Positions 1-5,693 of a stretch of 8,210 nucleotides of DNA are shown here, piece after piece. The DNA comes from Elusimicrobia bacterium RIFCSPLOWO2_01_FULL_54_10 (lineage in GTDB: Bacteria > Elusimicrobiota > Elusimicrobia > 2-02-FULL-39-32). The DNA lies in assembly GCA_001799975.1 (NCBI GenBank), contig MGUQ01000053.1, forward strand, positions 1 through 8,210, in the 5' to 3' direction. Made by a program: the position numbers and the translations under genes. The number at the start of each line of letters is the position of its first letter. The stretch's first letter is position 1. The notes under the pieces were generated by a model. That model saw nothing but the letters and a program-made list of their open reading frames with translations. It was not told the origin of the DNA and did no database searches.

Positions 1-587
1 GAGCCGCCCCGTTCCAAGGACATGTTGACCATCCGGAAAAGCTCCTCCCCGAAAAAACTTCCCGCAATGCCGCTGCCGACTTGGTCGTTGATGGAGGGCG
101 GTCCTCTCTCACCGGCTGTTTCCCAGACATAGCTTCCCACGGACGTATAGATAAAAGATTCCCAAAATGTGAGGCCTGCGGACCGCGCCAGCCCAAAGTA
201 AATCGTTCCCTGATAAGGGTGCAAGGCCTGGTTGGTGCGGAAGTCGTCCGCGTCAATTTGCCAGGGGCCGTTGCGGATGTGGTTCCAGGCGGTGTCGGGG
301 GTGGTTCCATAAACTTCGTTGCCATAGATCACCCGGTTGGACATATTGAGGAGCAAAATAAATATGGGGATCTCGACGGCCGGGATGAGATAACTCTTGC
401 CGGTTCTGGCTTCCCAGTTCAGGACGCGCTTGGGCGAGCCTTTCCATTTTTCGGCGGGAGTGGCCATCGCTTCGGGGTAATTGGGGTCTCCGGGCGCGGT
501 TGTAGAGCTTGCGCGGGGGTCATCATCGGCAAAGGCAGCACCCGATGAAATCAAAAAAAGTGCAAGGATGCCGGCCCATCTGGCCAT
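1..587 (-). CDS. DUF3943 family protein, N-terminal part (cut by window edge)
   Basis: The first 195 codons are visible; the 3' end lies beyond the left edge. Residues 1-20 form a signal peptide (hydrophobic core, cleavage likely after AAFA), so the protein is exported. A hydrophobic stretch lies at about 67-82. Residues 108-185 carry the conserved DUF3943 pattern: an aromatic/DADDF segment, then HPYQG, a segment FGLARSAG, FWES, a GSYVWE-like stretch, PSINDQ, and a glycine-rich GSGIAGSFFGEELFR. The biochemical role of DUF3943 is not established to my knowledge; members are predicted envelope proteins. It is the last visible gene of the minus-strand operon. Its start lies 9 bases after the stop of the YqjE-like gene, with an AAGG ribosome-binding site (595-598) overlapping that stop, which suggests coupled translation. 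Family assignment is by motif recall, not a search. Confidence 0.82.
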   Translation of the reverse strand, partial: MARWAGILALFLISSGAAFADDDPRASSTTAPGDPNYPEAMATPAEKWKGSPKRVLNWEARTGKSYLIPAVEIPIFILLLNMSNRVIYGNEVYGTTPDTAWNHIRNGPWQIDADDFRTNQALHPYQGTIYFGLARSAGLTFWESFIYTSVGSYVWETAGERGPPSINDQVGSGIAGSFFGEELFRMVNMSLERGG

Positions 588-596
588 GCAAGCGCC

Positions 597-890
597 TTAC
601 ACTTTCACTGAGCGGTTAAAAAACCTGAACCCGAAGTATCCGGCCGCCAGTGCAAACGCTGAGCAGATCAGAGCGGTCCACAATGCCGCCAGTGAAAACC
701 TAGATTGCTCCAAAAAGAAGAAGAACGAACTCAACAGCAAAAGGCCGAGTGCACAGAACCCTATCGCAAAACTAAGCAACGTGAAGCCCACGCCCGCGAC
801 GGTGTGCCTCAGGTTCCATAACACCCGGGCCTTTCTTTTATCTTCATAGTAGGTCCATAGATGGCTCGCGGCCCATACCATCCAATGCAT
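597..890 (-). CDS. YqjE-like two-helix membrane protein (phage-holin superfamily III type)
   Basis: A 97-residue protein with two strongly hydrophobic segments, about residues 34-60 (with an FFFF run) and 66-88, joined by a short polar turn. It has a charged N-terminal segment (YEDKRKAR at 15-22) and a basic tail. This architecture and the position directly after a DUF883/YqjD-like gene match the yqjD-yqjE arrangement of Proteobacteria, where YqjE-type proteins (Phage_holin_3_6 family) are inner-membrane proteins of unclear role. The start is ATG at 890 because the hydrophobic protein begins there, 7 bases after the upstream stop, with AAGGA at 902-906. A longer open frame reaching 1046 would run antiparallel-free but through the DUF883 gene in another frame and is unlikely. 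The holin name reflects family membership, not evidence for lysis. Confidence 0.72.
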   Translation of the reverse strand: MHWMVWAASHLWTYYEDKRKARVLWNLRHTVAGVGFTLLSFAIGFCALGLLLLSSFFFFLEQSRFSLAALWTALICSAFALAAGYFGFRFFNRSVKV

Positions 891-897
891 GACGCTT

Positions 898-1095
898 TTA
901 GTCCTTTTTCTTGAGCAGCCAGCCGGCCAAAAATCCGGCGGTGAGCGCGAGGCCTGCGAACTGCCAGGGCTTTTCCTTGGCGTAGCTGTTGACGCTGCGT
1001 CCGGCTTTGCGCGCGCTTTCCATGGCGGACTGCACTTGCGCCTCAATCTTGTGGTTGAGGTTGTTCAGCGTTACTTCCGAGTTGGCTTTATTCAT
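898..1095 (-). CDS. DUF883 (YqjD/ElaB-like) small membrane-anchored protein
   Basis: A 65-residue protein. Residues 1-40 are polar and probably an amphipathic helix (NNLNHKIEAQVQSAMESARK). They are followed by EKPWQ at 41-45 and a single glycine-rich transmembrane segment at 46-61 (GLALTAGFLAGWLL), ending in KKKD. The (R/K)-E-x-PWQ plus glycine-rich C-terminal helix is the hallmark of the DUF883 family. In E. coli the family includes YqjD and ElaB, C-tail-anchored inner-membrane proteins reported to bind ribosomes in stationary phase. This copy is shorter than the roughly 100-residue enteric proteins, lacking part of the N-terminal helix. The start is supported by AAAGGAG at 1104-1110, 8 bases upstream, which overlaps the stop codon of the OmpA-family gene. 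Ribosome binding has not been shown for this form and is only a possibility. Confidence 0.83.
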   Translation of the reverse strand: MNKANSEVTLNNLNHKIEAQVQSAMESARKAGRSVNSYAKEKPWQFAGLALTAGFLAGWLLKKKD

Positions 1096-1109
1096 TGGTT
1101 TTTCTCCTT

Positions 1110-2621
1110 TTACTGCTGATGCCGGGCGTCGGCTTGAGTTCCAATCAACGCTCCGGACACGACGATTTCGATGCGCCTGTTTTTCTGGCGGCCTTCAGGC
1201 CCGTCGTTTGAAGCGATGGGCTTGGTTTTGCCGAATCCACGGGACACGATGGAATCGGGCGGAACTCCCTGACTCACGAGGTAGTCCCTGGCGGCTTGAG
1301 CTCTTTTTTCAGACAAGGTTTGGTTGTAGGAATCGCTGCCCACGGCGTCGGTGTGGCCTTCAACTTCCAGCTTTAAGCTGGGATAAGCTGAAACGACGCC
1401 TGCGACTTTGGCCAATTTTTCGCGGGCCACCGGGCGCAGGTCGGTTTTCCCGGATTGAAAAAGCACGTCGGACATGTTCACAATCAGCCCTCGGGCCGTG
1501 TCTTGTGTTTGAAGAATCAGGTTCAACTGCTTTGAGAGCTGGGCGCGCAATTCTTTCGCCTGATGGGCGTTGGCGGCGGCGTTCTCTTGGGCATCTTTTG
1601 CTTGCTCCTGTGCCAGTTTCGCTTCAGACAGAGCGGCGCTTGTTTGCATGCGAGCGTCCGCGCTCTCTCTGTCAGCGAGTTCCTTAGCCATTTCCGCCGT
1701 GAGCCGGGCGTTATCAGCTTTTTCCTTATTCAAGGCCGCCGCTGCAGCTTCGGCTTTGGCGCTGGCAATTTCTTCTTGAGACAGCTGGCGCTCTACGGCC
1801 AGGCCTTCTTGCACTCCTTTATTCACCGCAATCAACCGGGAATCTTCAGCTGCATGAACGGCTTCGCGGGCCGTCAGGATTCTGTTTTTTTTGCTTAACT
1901 TTTTGTTCTCAGAGCGGTCCAGAAGAATTTGGGCATTGCTGAAACCCTCCGGCGCATAGACATTCGCCCCCGACGCTTTGGCAATGCGCACGGCGTTTCT
2001 GGCCTGGTAAACCATCAGAGGGGTCTTTTTATCCAGGGTCAAGGTTTCATCGGACGCGCCCATGTTCAGGGTGTATTCTCCCCTTGGAAGCAGTTCATAC
2101 TTGGCGTCAATCGCTTCAATTTTAGCCGTGCTGCCCTTGCGGATCGCGTTTTCAGCCACCACCACATTGCTGGGCTGGGAAGCCGCAAAGTAGGGCTCCG
2201 CTGTAACAATAAGGCTCATCGACTGAAACGGCGCGGCTGCGCTGAGATTGCTTTTCCCGTTTTTGACAGTCAGTTCGCCCAAGTTGGTGGCCCGCCCTTC
2301 GGGGGTGACGGCCCATAAAACATAGGTCAAATACTCCTTGCCAAACTTGGATGCGGGGCTCAAGTTTTGAAATTTCGCCTTGATCGTGGTCGTCCCCAAT
2401 TTGTTCCTGATTTCCGCGGAGCCTTTGGCTTCCGGGAGAAGAACTGTTCCCTTGAAATCAATCATGGCAAACCCTTTCAGATTCCTGTAATTGATCGCTT
2501 TGGCCGGAACTTGAACAGCCGTGACCTGATAATTGGATGCTGCGGCCTGCGCTTGCGTTTGACTCAGGGTTGGACACGCCATGGATGCGCTCAGAAGAAA
2601 GGCTATCGTTAACTGTTTCAT
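1110..2621 (-). CDS. OmpA-family peptidoglycan-binding protein with coiled-coil middle
   Basis: A 503-residue exported protein likely to tether the envelope to the cell wall. Residues 1-26 are a Sec signal peptide (MKQLTIAFLLSASMACP, cleavage near AQA). Residues about 27-270 form a region without an obvious named fold, including the stretch LTYVLWAVTPEGRATNLGEL. Residues about 275-370 are alanine/glutamate/lysine-rich and predicted coiled coil. Residues about 378-490 are an OmpA C-terminal domain with VLFQSGKTDL, GHTD at 422-425 and NRRIEI from 481; the Asp of GHTD and the Arg of NRR are the expected meso-diaminopimelate contacts. The start at 2621 is fixed by a strong Shine-Dalgarno 5 bases upstream and by the signal peptide. 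The frame is open upstream to an ATG at 2702. It is the largest gene of the five-gene operon. No beta-barrel is visible, so it is probably periplasmic, not an OmpA porin. Confidence 0.95.
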   Translation of the reverse strand: MKQLTIAFLLSASMACPTLSQTQAQAAASNYQVTAVQVPAKAINYRNLKGFAMIDFKGTVLLPEAKGSAEIRNKLGTTTIKAKFQNLSPASKFGKEYLTYVLWAVTPEGRATNLGELTVKNGKSNLSAAAPFQSMSLIVTAEPYFAASQPSNVVVAENAIRKGSTAKIEAIDAKYELLPRGEYTLNMGASDETLTLDKKTPLMVYQARNAVRIAKASGANVYAPEGFSNAQILLDRSENKKLSKKNRILTAREAVHAAEDSRLIAVNKGVQEGLAVERQLSQEEIASAKAEAAAAALNKEKADNARLTAEMAKELADRESADARMQTSAALSEAKLAQEQAKDAQENAAANAHQAKELRAQLSKQLNLILQTQDTARGLIVNMSDVLFQSGKTDLRPVAREKLAKVAGVVSAYPSLKLEVEGHTDAVGSDSYNQTLSEKRAQAARDYLVSQGVPPDSIVSRGFGKTKPIASNDGPEGRQKNRRIEIVVSGALIGTQADARHQQ

Positions 2622-2626
2622 GTAAA

Positions 2627-2634
2627 TCACCTCC
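2627..2634 (-). promoter_or_regulatory. Strong Shine-Dalgarno of the OmpA-family gene
   Basis: On the minus strand this reads GGAGGTGA, a near-perfect anti-16S match, 5 bases before the ATG at 2621. It decides between this start and the in-frame ATG at 2702, because the downstream ATG also begins a good signal peptide. Confidence 0.85.
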
Positions 2635-2698
2635 GGGTAAATGTTTTGCTTATGCTTTTTTCTCATGCTTATAATGGAACTGATCTCAGTGCGCTCAC

Positions 2699-2872
2699 TC
2701 ATCTGCGGTAGATGATTTCATCATCAACCAATTCAATTTCCTTGGACAACCCCAACAACCCGGATTCAATGCGGCGCAAGCCTTTGGAATCTGATTTGTG
2801 GATATTGTGCTTGACTCTCTCCCTTGCTTTTTTTATGTGTCTTTTTGCCCCTGTCCGCTTATAGCTTTTCAT
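2699..2872 (-). CDS. Small basic protein, 57 residues, unknown function
   Basis: I do not recognise this family. The 57-residue product begins MKSYKRTGAKRHIKKARERV and continues with a lysine/arginine/histidine-rich half to about residue 36. The last 20 residues are acidic and hydrophobic (LSKEIELVDDEIIYRR). It has no signal peptide or membrane segment, so it is probably cytoplasmic. The charge pattern would suit nucleic-acid or ribosome contact, but that is inference. Support for it being real is a strong ribosome-binding site GAGGAG at 2883-2888, 10 bases upstream, and its place as first gene of the minus-strand envelope operon. Its stop overlaps an ATG at 2702 (ATGA) that opens the same frame as the OmpA-family gene. 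It may be a regulator or a leader protein for the operon; neither is shown. Confidence 0.68.
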   Translation of the reverse strand: MKSYKRTGAKRHIKKARERVKHNIHKSDSKGLRRIESGLLGLSKEIELVDDEIIYRR

Positions 2873-3091
2873 AAATCATTCACTCCTCTTCAATCGTATT
2901 CCCCTGTGCGTTGCTTTTAACAGCGCCCTACTCATTCAAATTATGAAATTGAGCCAATCATAGCCATTGAGGAAATGTAAATTTATTGTGGCCAAATGTG
3001 GAAGACGCGGCAGCCTCGCATCACAATTTAGACATAAAAAATTAACCCCGTCACAATGGTCAATTTGGAGTGTCGGAGTACAATAGGGTCT
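2873..3091. promoter_or_regulatory. Divergent intergenic region between the envelope operon and the NarL-type regulator
   Basis: This 219-base AT-rich spacer must carry promoters for both directions. On the minus strand a CATAAT -10-like box lies at 2940-2945, about 70 bases before the small-protein start, without a convincing -35. CACAAT occurs at 3022-3027 and 3052-3057, 30 bases apart, and inverted (ATTGTG) at 2985-2990. These could be regulator half-sites. No gene or RNA is evident. Confidence 0.45.
3057..3084 (+). promoter_or_regulatory. Candidate promoter of the NarL/FixJ-type regulator
   Basis: A -35-like TGGTCA (3057-3062), a 16-base spacer and a -10-like TACAAT (3079-3084, 5 of 6 consensus). 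The expected transcript start near 3091 would almost coincide with the ATG at 3092, giving a leaderless or nearly leaderless mRNA. No good Shine-Dalgarno precedes the ATG; GGAG lies at 3075-3078, 13 bases away. Confidence 0.4.
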
Positions 3092-3772
3092 ATGGCGCAA
3101 GCGATAAAAAAAATCAGAGTGCTTTTAGTGGATGACCATCCGGTCGTAAGGGTGGGGATCAAAGCTTCCCTCGAGGTGTACCCCGGCATTAAAATTGTGG
3201 GGGAAGCTTCCGACGGCCGTGAAGCGGTCCGCAAAGCGAAACAGCTTTCCCCGGACGTCATCCTGATGGACATCCACATGCCCAAAATGTCCGGCCTTGA
3301 AGCCACCAAGATTATCCACAAAATGGCTCCAAAATCAAAAATTCTGGTTCATACCATGTATGACAACCATTCCTATGTCATGGAAAGCATTCGGGCGGGA
3401 GCCCAGGGTTATATTCTTAAAAATTCGCCCCCGAACGAACTGCACAGGGCCATTGAATCCGTCACTCAGGGCAATTCCTTCTTCAGCTCTTCTGTGACGC
3501 AAAATGTCCTGGAAGAATACGCCGGCAATTCGAAAACTTCCGGCGGGCGAAGAGCGACTGACATTTCTCCCCGGGAAAGGGAAGTCCTGGCCCTGATTGC
3601 CGAAGGCTTAAGCAATAAAGACGCCGCGGAGCGGCTCTGCGTGAGCGTCCGGACCATTGAATCGCATCGGGAAAATATTATGAGGAAATTAGATTTGCAC
3701 AATACGGCTTGGCTGACAAGGTATGCAGTGACTCACAAGATCGTCACCGGCGCACAACCCCTTAAAATTTAA
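3092..3772 (+). CDS. NarL/FixJ-family response regulator (REC + LuxR HTH)
   Basis: A 226-residue two-component transcription regulator. The receiver domain spans about residues 7-122. It has the acidic pair D14/D15, phospho-acceptor D60 (in VILMDIHMPKMSG), the switch threonine T88 and conserved K110 (GYILK), so it should be phosphorylatable. A linker of about 30 residues leads to a LuxR/GerE helix-turn-helix at about 157-215 (ISPREREVLALIAEGLSNKD, then RTIESHRENIMRKL). The length is typical. The ATG at 3092 is preferred over the in-frame ATG at 3056 because the extra 12 residues lie outside the receiver fold and the better promoter box lies between them. No histidine kinase is adjacent, so its partner is elsewhere. 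It is divergent from the envelope operon and convergent with the PorV-like operon; its stop codon lies inside the end of that operon's last gene. Confidence 0.96.
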   Translation: MAQAIKKIRVLLVDDHPVVRVGIKASLEVYPGIKIVGEASDGREAVRKAKQLSPDVILMDIHMPKMSGLEATKIIHKMAPKSKILVHTMYDNHSYVMESIRAGAQGYILKNSPPNELHRAIESVTQGNSFFSSSVTQNVLEEYAGNSKTSGGRRATDISPREREVLALIAEGLSNKDAAERLCVSVRTIESHRENIMRKLDLHNTAWLTRYAVTHKIVTGAQPLKI

Positions 3773-4697
3773 TACCGAACGTTGCCCGGTGGGAACCGGT
3801 GGTGCCTTCCACGGTCAGGGGCATCAGAAAGGCATATTCAAAAGCAATCTTGAAATTTTGAGTGAGGTCGTGTGAAATTCCGAGCCCCGTGCTGATTTGA
3901 TTGATGTCGCTTCCCATACGGAAAGACATCGCGCCGTTCATCAAGTTCATTTCTGCTCCGAAGCTGGGATTGAGCTTTCCTTTCCGGCTTGCCACATCGA
4001 TCGGGAAGGCAAAATTGTTCCAGCGGTAAAGGATGCCGCCCACAATCTCCATGGGCAGATTCTCGTCGGCCTGGAGGCCGATATTGGGTGAATTGACAGA
4101 CCGTGCCGTAAGTCCCAAAGAGAGACCCGGAAGGAGAACCGGTTCGGGAACCGAGAACACGTGCAAGTCAATGGCGGCGGCGCTCTTGCGGCCTCCTCCG
4201 CTGAAAACGGGGTCGTTGGACGTCCGGTCAGTCATGGTGAAGCTTCTTGTAAGGAACTTGGCCGAGATCCCTAAGGAGAGATCTCCGCTGTAAGATGCAA
4301 AGAGCGGTTTCAGGCTTTGCGCGTAGCTGACCAGGACGGTATCTTCCCGATAAAGGTCCACGGCCTGGAAACGCCCCCATCCGATGCCCAGGACGGAATG
4401 CTTTCCAATGGGATGAGCGTAAGCGACCTGGCCCAAGGAAATGTTAACGGTTTCCAACCCCGTCAATAATTTAGAGTAGGATAAAAGGATTTCTTTCCGC
4501 ATCATGCCAACTCCGCCGGCGGGATTGTAGAAGATGCCGGCCGCATCATCAGACAACGCGGTGTACGCTCCGCCCAGGCCTGCCACTCTGGCTGACCAGG
4601 TGGGATCCACAAATGCGCCCTGCGCGCCCGCAGTCAGCGCCAGAACAGTGGCGAAGGAGGGAAGCAGTTTAATTATTATTTTCATGAGGTTTTTCAT
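3762..4697 (-). CDS. PorV/PorQ-like (UPF0164-type) outer-membrane beta-barrel protein
   Basis: A 311-residue protein with an N-terminal signal peptide (residues 1-27, cleavage near AQG). It is followed by the PorV/PorQ signature at 34-61: WSARVAGLGGAYTALSDD then AAGIFYNPAG. The rest is alternating beta-strand sequence with GIGWG, SLGISAKF and SLGLTARS repeats, and it ends in THRATFGIKF-like sequence with a terminal Phe, as expected for BAM-inserted barrels. In Bacteroidetes PorV is the type IX secretion outer-membrane component that binds and shuttles cargo C-terminal domains; related FadL-like barrels exist in Elusimicrobiota and others. The gene overlaps the upstream CTD-protein gene by 4 bases (ATGA), so the two are translationally coupled, and the pairing suggests the barrel handles that partner. 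The ATG at 4685 is a possible alternative start. The 3' end overlaps the convergent regulator by 11 bases. Confidence 0.86.
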   Translation of the reverse strand: MKNLMKIIIKLLPSFATVLALTAGAQGAFVDPTWSARVAGLGGAYTALSDDAAGIFYNPAGGVGMMRKEILLSYSKLLTGLETVNISLGQVAYAHPIGKHSVLGIGWGRFQAVDLYREDTVLVSYAQSLKPLFASYSGDLSLGISAKFLTRSFTMTDRTSNDPVFSGGGRKSAAAIDLHVFSVPEPVLLPGLSLGLTARSVNSPNIGLQADENLPMEIVGGILYRWNNFAFPIDVASRKGKLNPSFGAEMNLMNGAMSFRMGSDINQISTGLGISHDLTQNFKIAFEYAFLMPLTVEGTTGSHRATFGIKF

Positions 4698-5473
4698 CTT
4701 GCCACCGCAATCATTCCGGAAACTTTAACGCCCGAGGCCTTGACTTTATACGCATAGATTCCGCTTTCCACCAAGTCTCCGTCGTCATTCCGTCCATCCC
4801 AAGCATTGTTATTCTCAAGGGTGCGGACAGTCTTTCCTTTAATATTGAAAATCTTGATTTCAAATGAGCCGGTGATCCCAAAGACCGCCAAGTCATTGAT
4901 GCCGTCCCCGTTAGGGGTCACGACAGTTTGTGGGGGGCGGATGGCTTGGTCCTGGGGGGCAGCCAGGGAAGCTCCGTCAATCACTTCAACCAAGATATTG
5001 GTTTGATAGCTCAGTCCCGGCGCGGCAAAGGGGGTTTTGGTGCCAAAATAGACATAACGGACCTCATTAGGCTTGAGAGTCAGCCCCAGGGGCGCCGTTT
5101 GGGTTTCGTTGATATCGCGGATCCGCTGCCATTGCGATTCGGATGCTGAATTAAATTCAACCCCATTAGGTTGAAACGAGGCAAAACCGATGCTGTGAAG
5201 GGGATAGGTTTCCAGAGAAACCGGGTTCGGGGACACTGGATCCTCCCAGGAGGAGTTGCTGGTATAGATGCGGACCTCGCGCTGGACCAGGCCGGGATTG
5301 TCAATTTTTATGTACTGATTGGCTCCCAGATACAGCGTGCCGTCGGTTGCGGCGTCAAAATTGATCTGTGAAGACAATCCGCCGCCGGCAATGTTGTAAA
5401 TCTCAACCGTGAGCGCATAAGCGTTCGTTAACGAGAAACCCAGGAACATCGATAAACACATAATCTTTTTCAT
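4694..5473 (-). CDS. Secreted protein with FlgD/CHU_C-like C-terminal sorting-type domain
   Basis: A 259-residue exported protein. Residues 1-20 are a Sec signal peptide (MKKIMCLSMFLGFSLTNAYA). Residues 21-175 are beta-rich with no named fold that I can recognise. Residues about 184-259 form a FlgD-Ig/gliding-motility-type C-terminal domain: VVTPNGDGINDLAVF at about 184-198, FEIKIFNIKGKTVRTL, then WDGRNDDGDLVESGIYAYKV and a final strand. Such domains occur at the C-termini of type IX cargo and of many surface proteins; here the domain is terminal. The gene is ATGA-coupled to a PorV-like barrel. ATG 5473 is chosen over in-frame ATG 5482 because the signal peptide begins there and a possible promoter would start transcription between them; neither has a clear Shine-Dalgarno. 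Cargo of a type IX-like export route is inferred, and the machinery genes are not in the window. Confidence 0.84.
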   Translation of the reverse strand: MKKIMCLSMFLGFSLTNAYALTVEIYNIAGGGLSSQINFDAATDGTLYLGANQYIKIDNPGLVQREVRIYTSNSSWEDPVSPNPVSLETYPLHSIGFASFQPNGVEFNSASESQWQRIRDINETQTAPLGLTLKPNEVRYVYFGTKTPFAAPGLSYQTNILVEVIDGASLAAPQDQAIRPPQTVVTPNGDGINDLAVFGITGSFEIKIFNIKGKTVRTLENNNAWDGRNDDGDLVESGIYAYKVKASGVKVSGMIAVAR

Positions 5474-5483
5474 AAGTAACATA

Positions 5484-5512
5484 AGTATGCAACAGTAAAC
5501 AATTCCTTACAA
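5484..5512 (-). promoter_or_regulatory. Candidate promoter of the CTD-protein/PorV-like operon
   Basis: On the minus strand TTGTAA (5507-5512), a 17-base spacer and CATACT (5484-5489) give 4 of 6 matches in each box. The predicted transcript start near 5477 leaves only a few bases before the ATG at 5473. A perfect TTGACA-like sequence lies further upstream (within 5532-5539) but has no well-spaced -10. Confidence 0.35.
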
Positions 5513-5520
5513 TTCGTATG

Positions 5521-5574
5521 ACTACGGAAATGTCAAATGGGGGTAACTACGGATGCCCAAAATGTCACATTTTG
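5521..5574. promoter_or_regulatory. Candidate operator region with spaced repeats
   Basis: In the divergent spacer between the CTD-protein gene and the OmpR-type regulator, ACTACGGA occurs at 5521-5528 and 5546-5553, 25 bases apart. AAATGTCA occurs at 5528-5535 and 5560-5567, 32 bases apart (about three helical turns). The second AAATGTCA forms half of the palindrome at 5558-5574. The arrangement suggests a protein-binding site controlling one or both divergent genes. The flanking regulator is one candidate ligand. Confidence 0.45.
5558..5574. repeat. Perfect 17-base palindrome (operator candidate)
   Basis: CAAAATGT-C-ACATTTTG: 8-base arms around a single central base at 5566, with no mismatch. 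It lies about 90 bases upstream of the OmpR-type regulator's -10 box and about 45 bases upstream of the minus-strand promoter candidate. A one-base centre makes an RNA hairpin unlikely, so a dimeric DNA-binding protein is the better reading. Confidence 0.6.
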
Positions 5575-5661
5575 TATATGTTGAAGATTCCCCGTCGATG
5601 AGTGAGGAGGTTTAAAAACGCCGTCAGATCACAAATAATACACACGAAATTGGCCGGATTA

Positions 5662-5670
5662 TGCTACAAT
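5662..5670 (+). promoter_or_regulatory. Extended -10 promoter candidate for the OmpR-type regulator
   Basis: TG-C-TACAAT at 5662-5670 is an extended -10 element (TGn plus 5 of 6 of TATAAT) with no obvious -35. The transcript start would be near 5677, giving a leader of about 17 bases before the ATG at 5694 with no clear Shine-Dalgarno. Confidence 0.45.
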
Positions 5671-5693
5671 TTTAGACGATTAAAAAGACCCAT

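Noticed and set aside
597..1046. Long form of the YqjE-like frame starting at 1046
   Set aside because: The extra 52 residues overlap the DUF883 gene in another frame and are low in family-like content. The hydrophobic protein and spacing fit ATG 890.
989..1687. A 232-codon plus-strand open frame opposite the OmpA-family gene
   Set aside because: Its Arg/Trp/Cys-rich translation has no domain. It is the antisense shadow of well-supported minus-strand genes.
5578..5615. Tiny overlapping frames of 7 and 5 codons near a GAGGAGG sequence, as possible leader peptides
   Set aside because: They are too short to test, lie upstream of the better promoter candidate at 5662-5670, and show no regulatory codon pattern.
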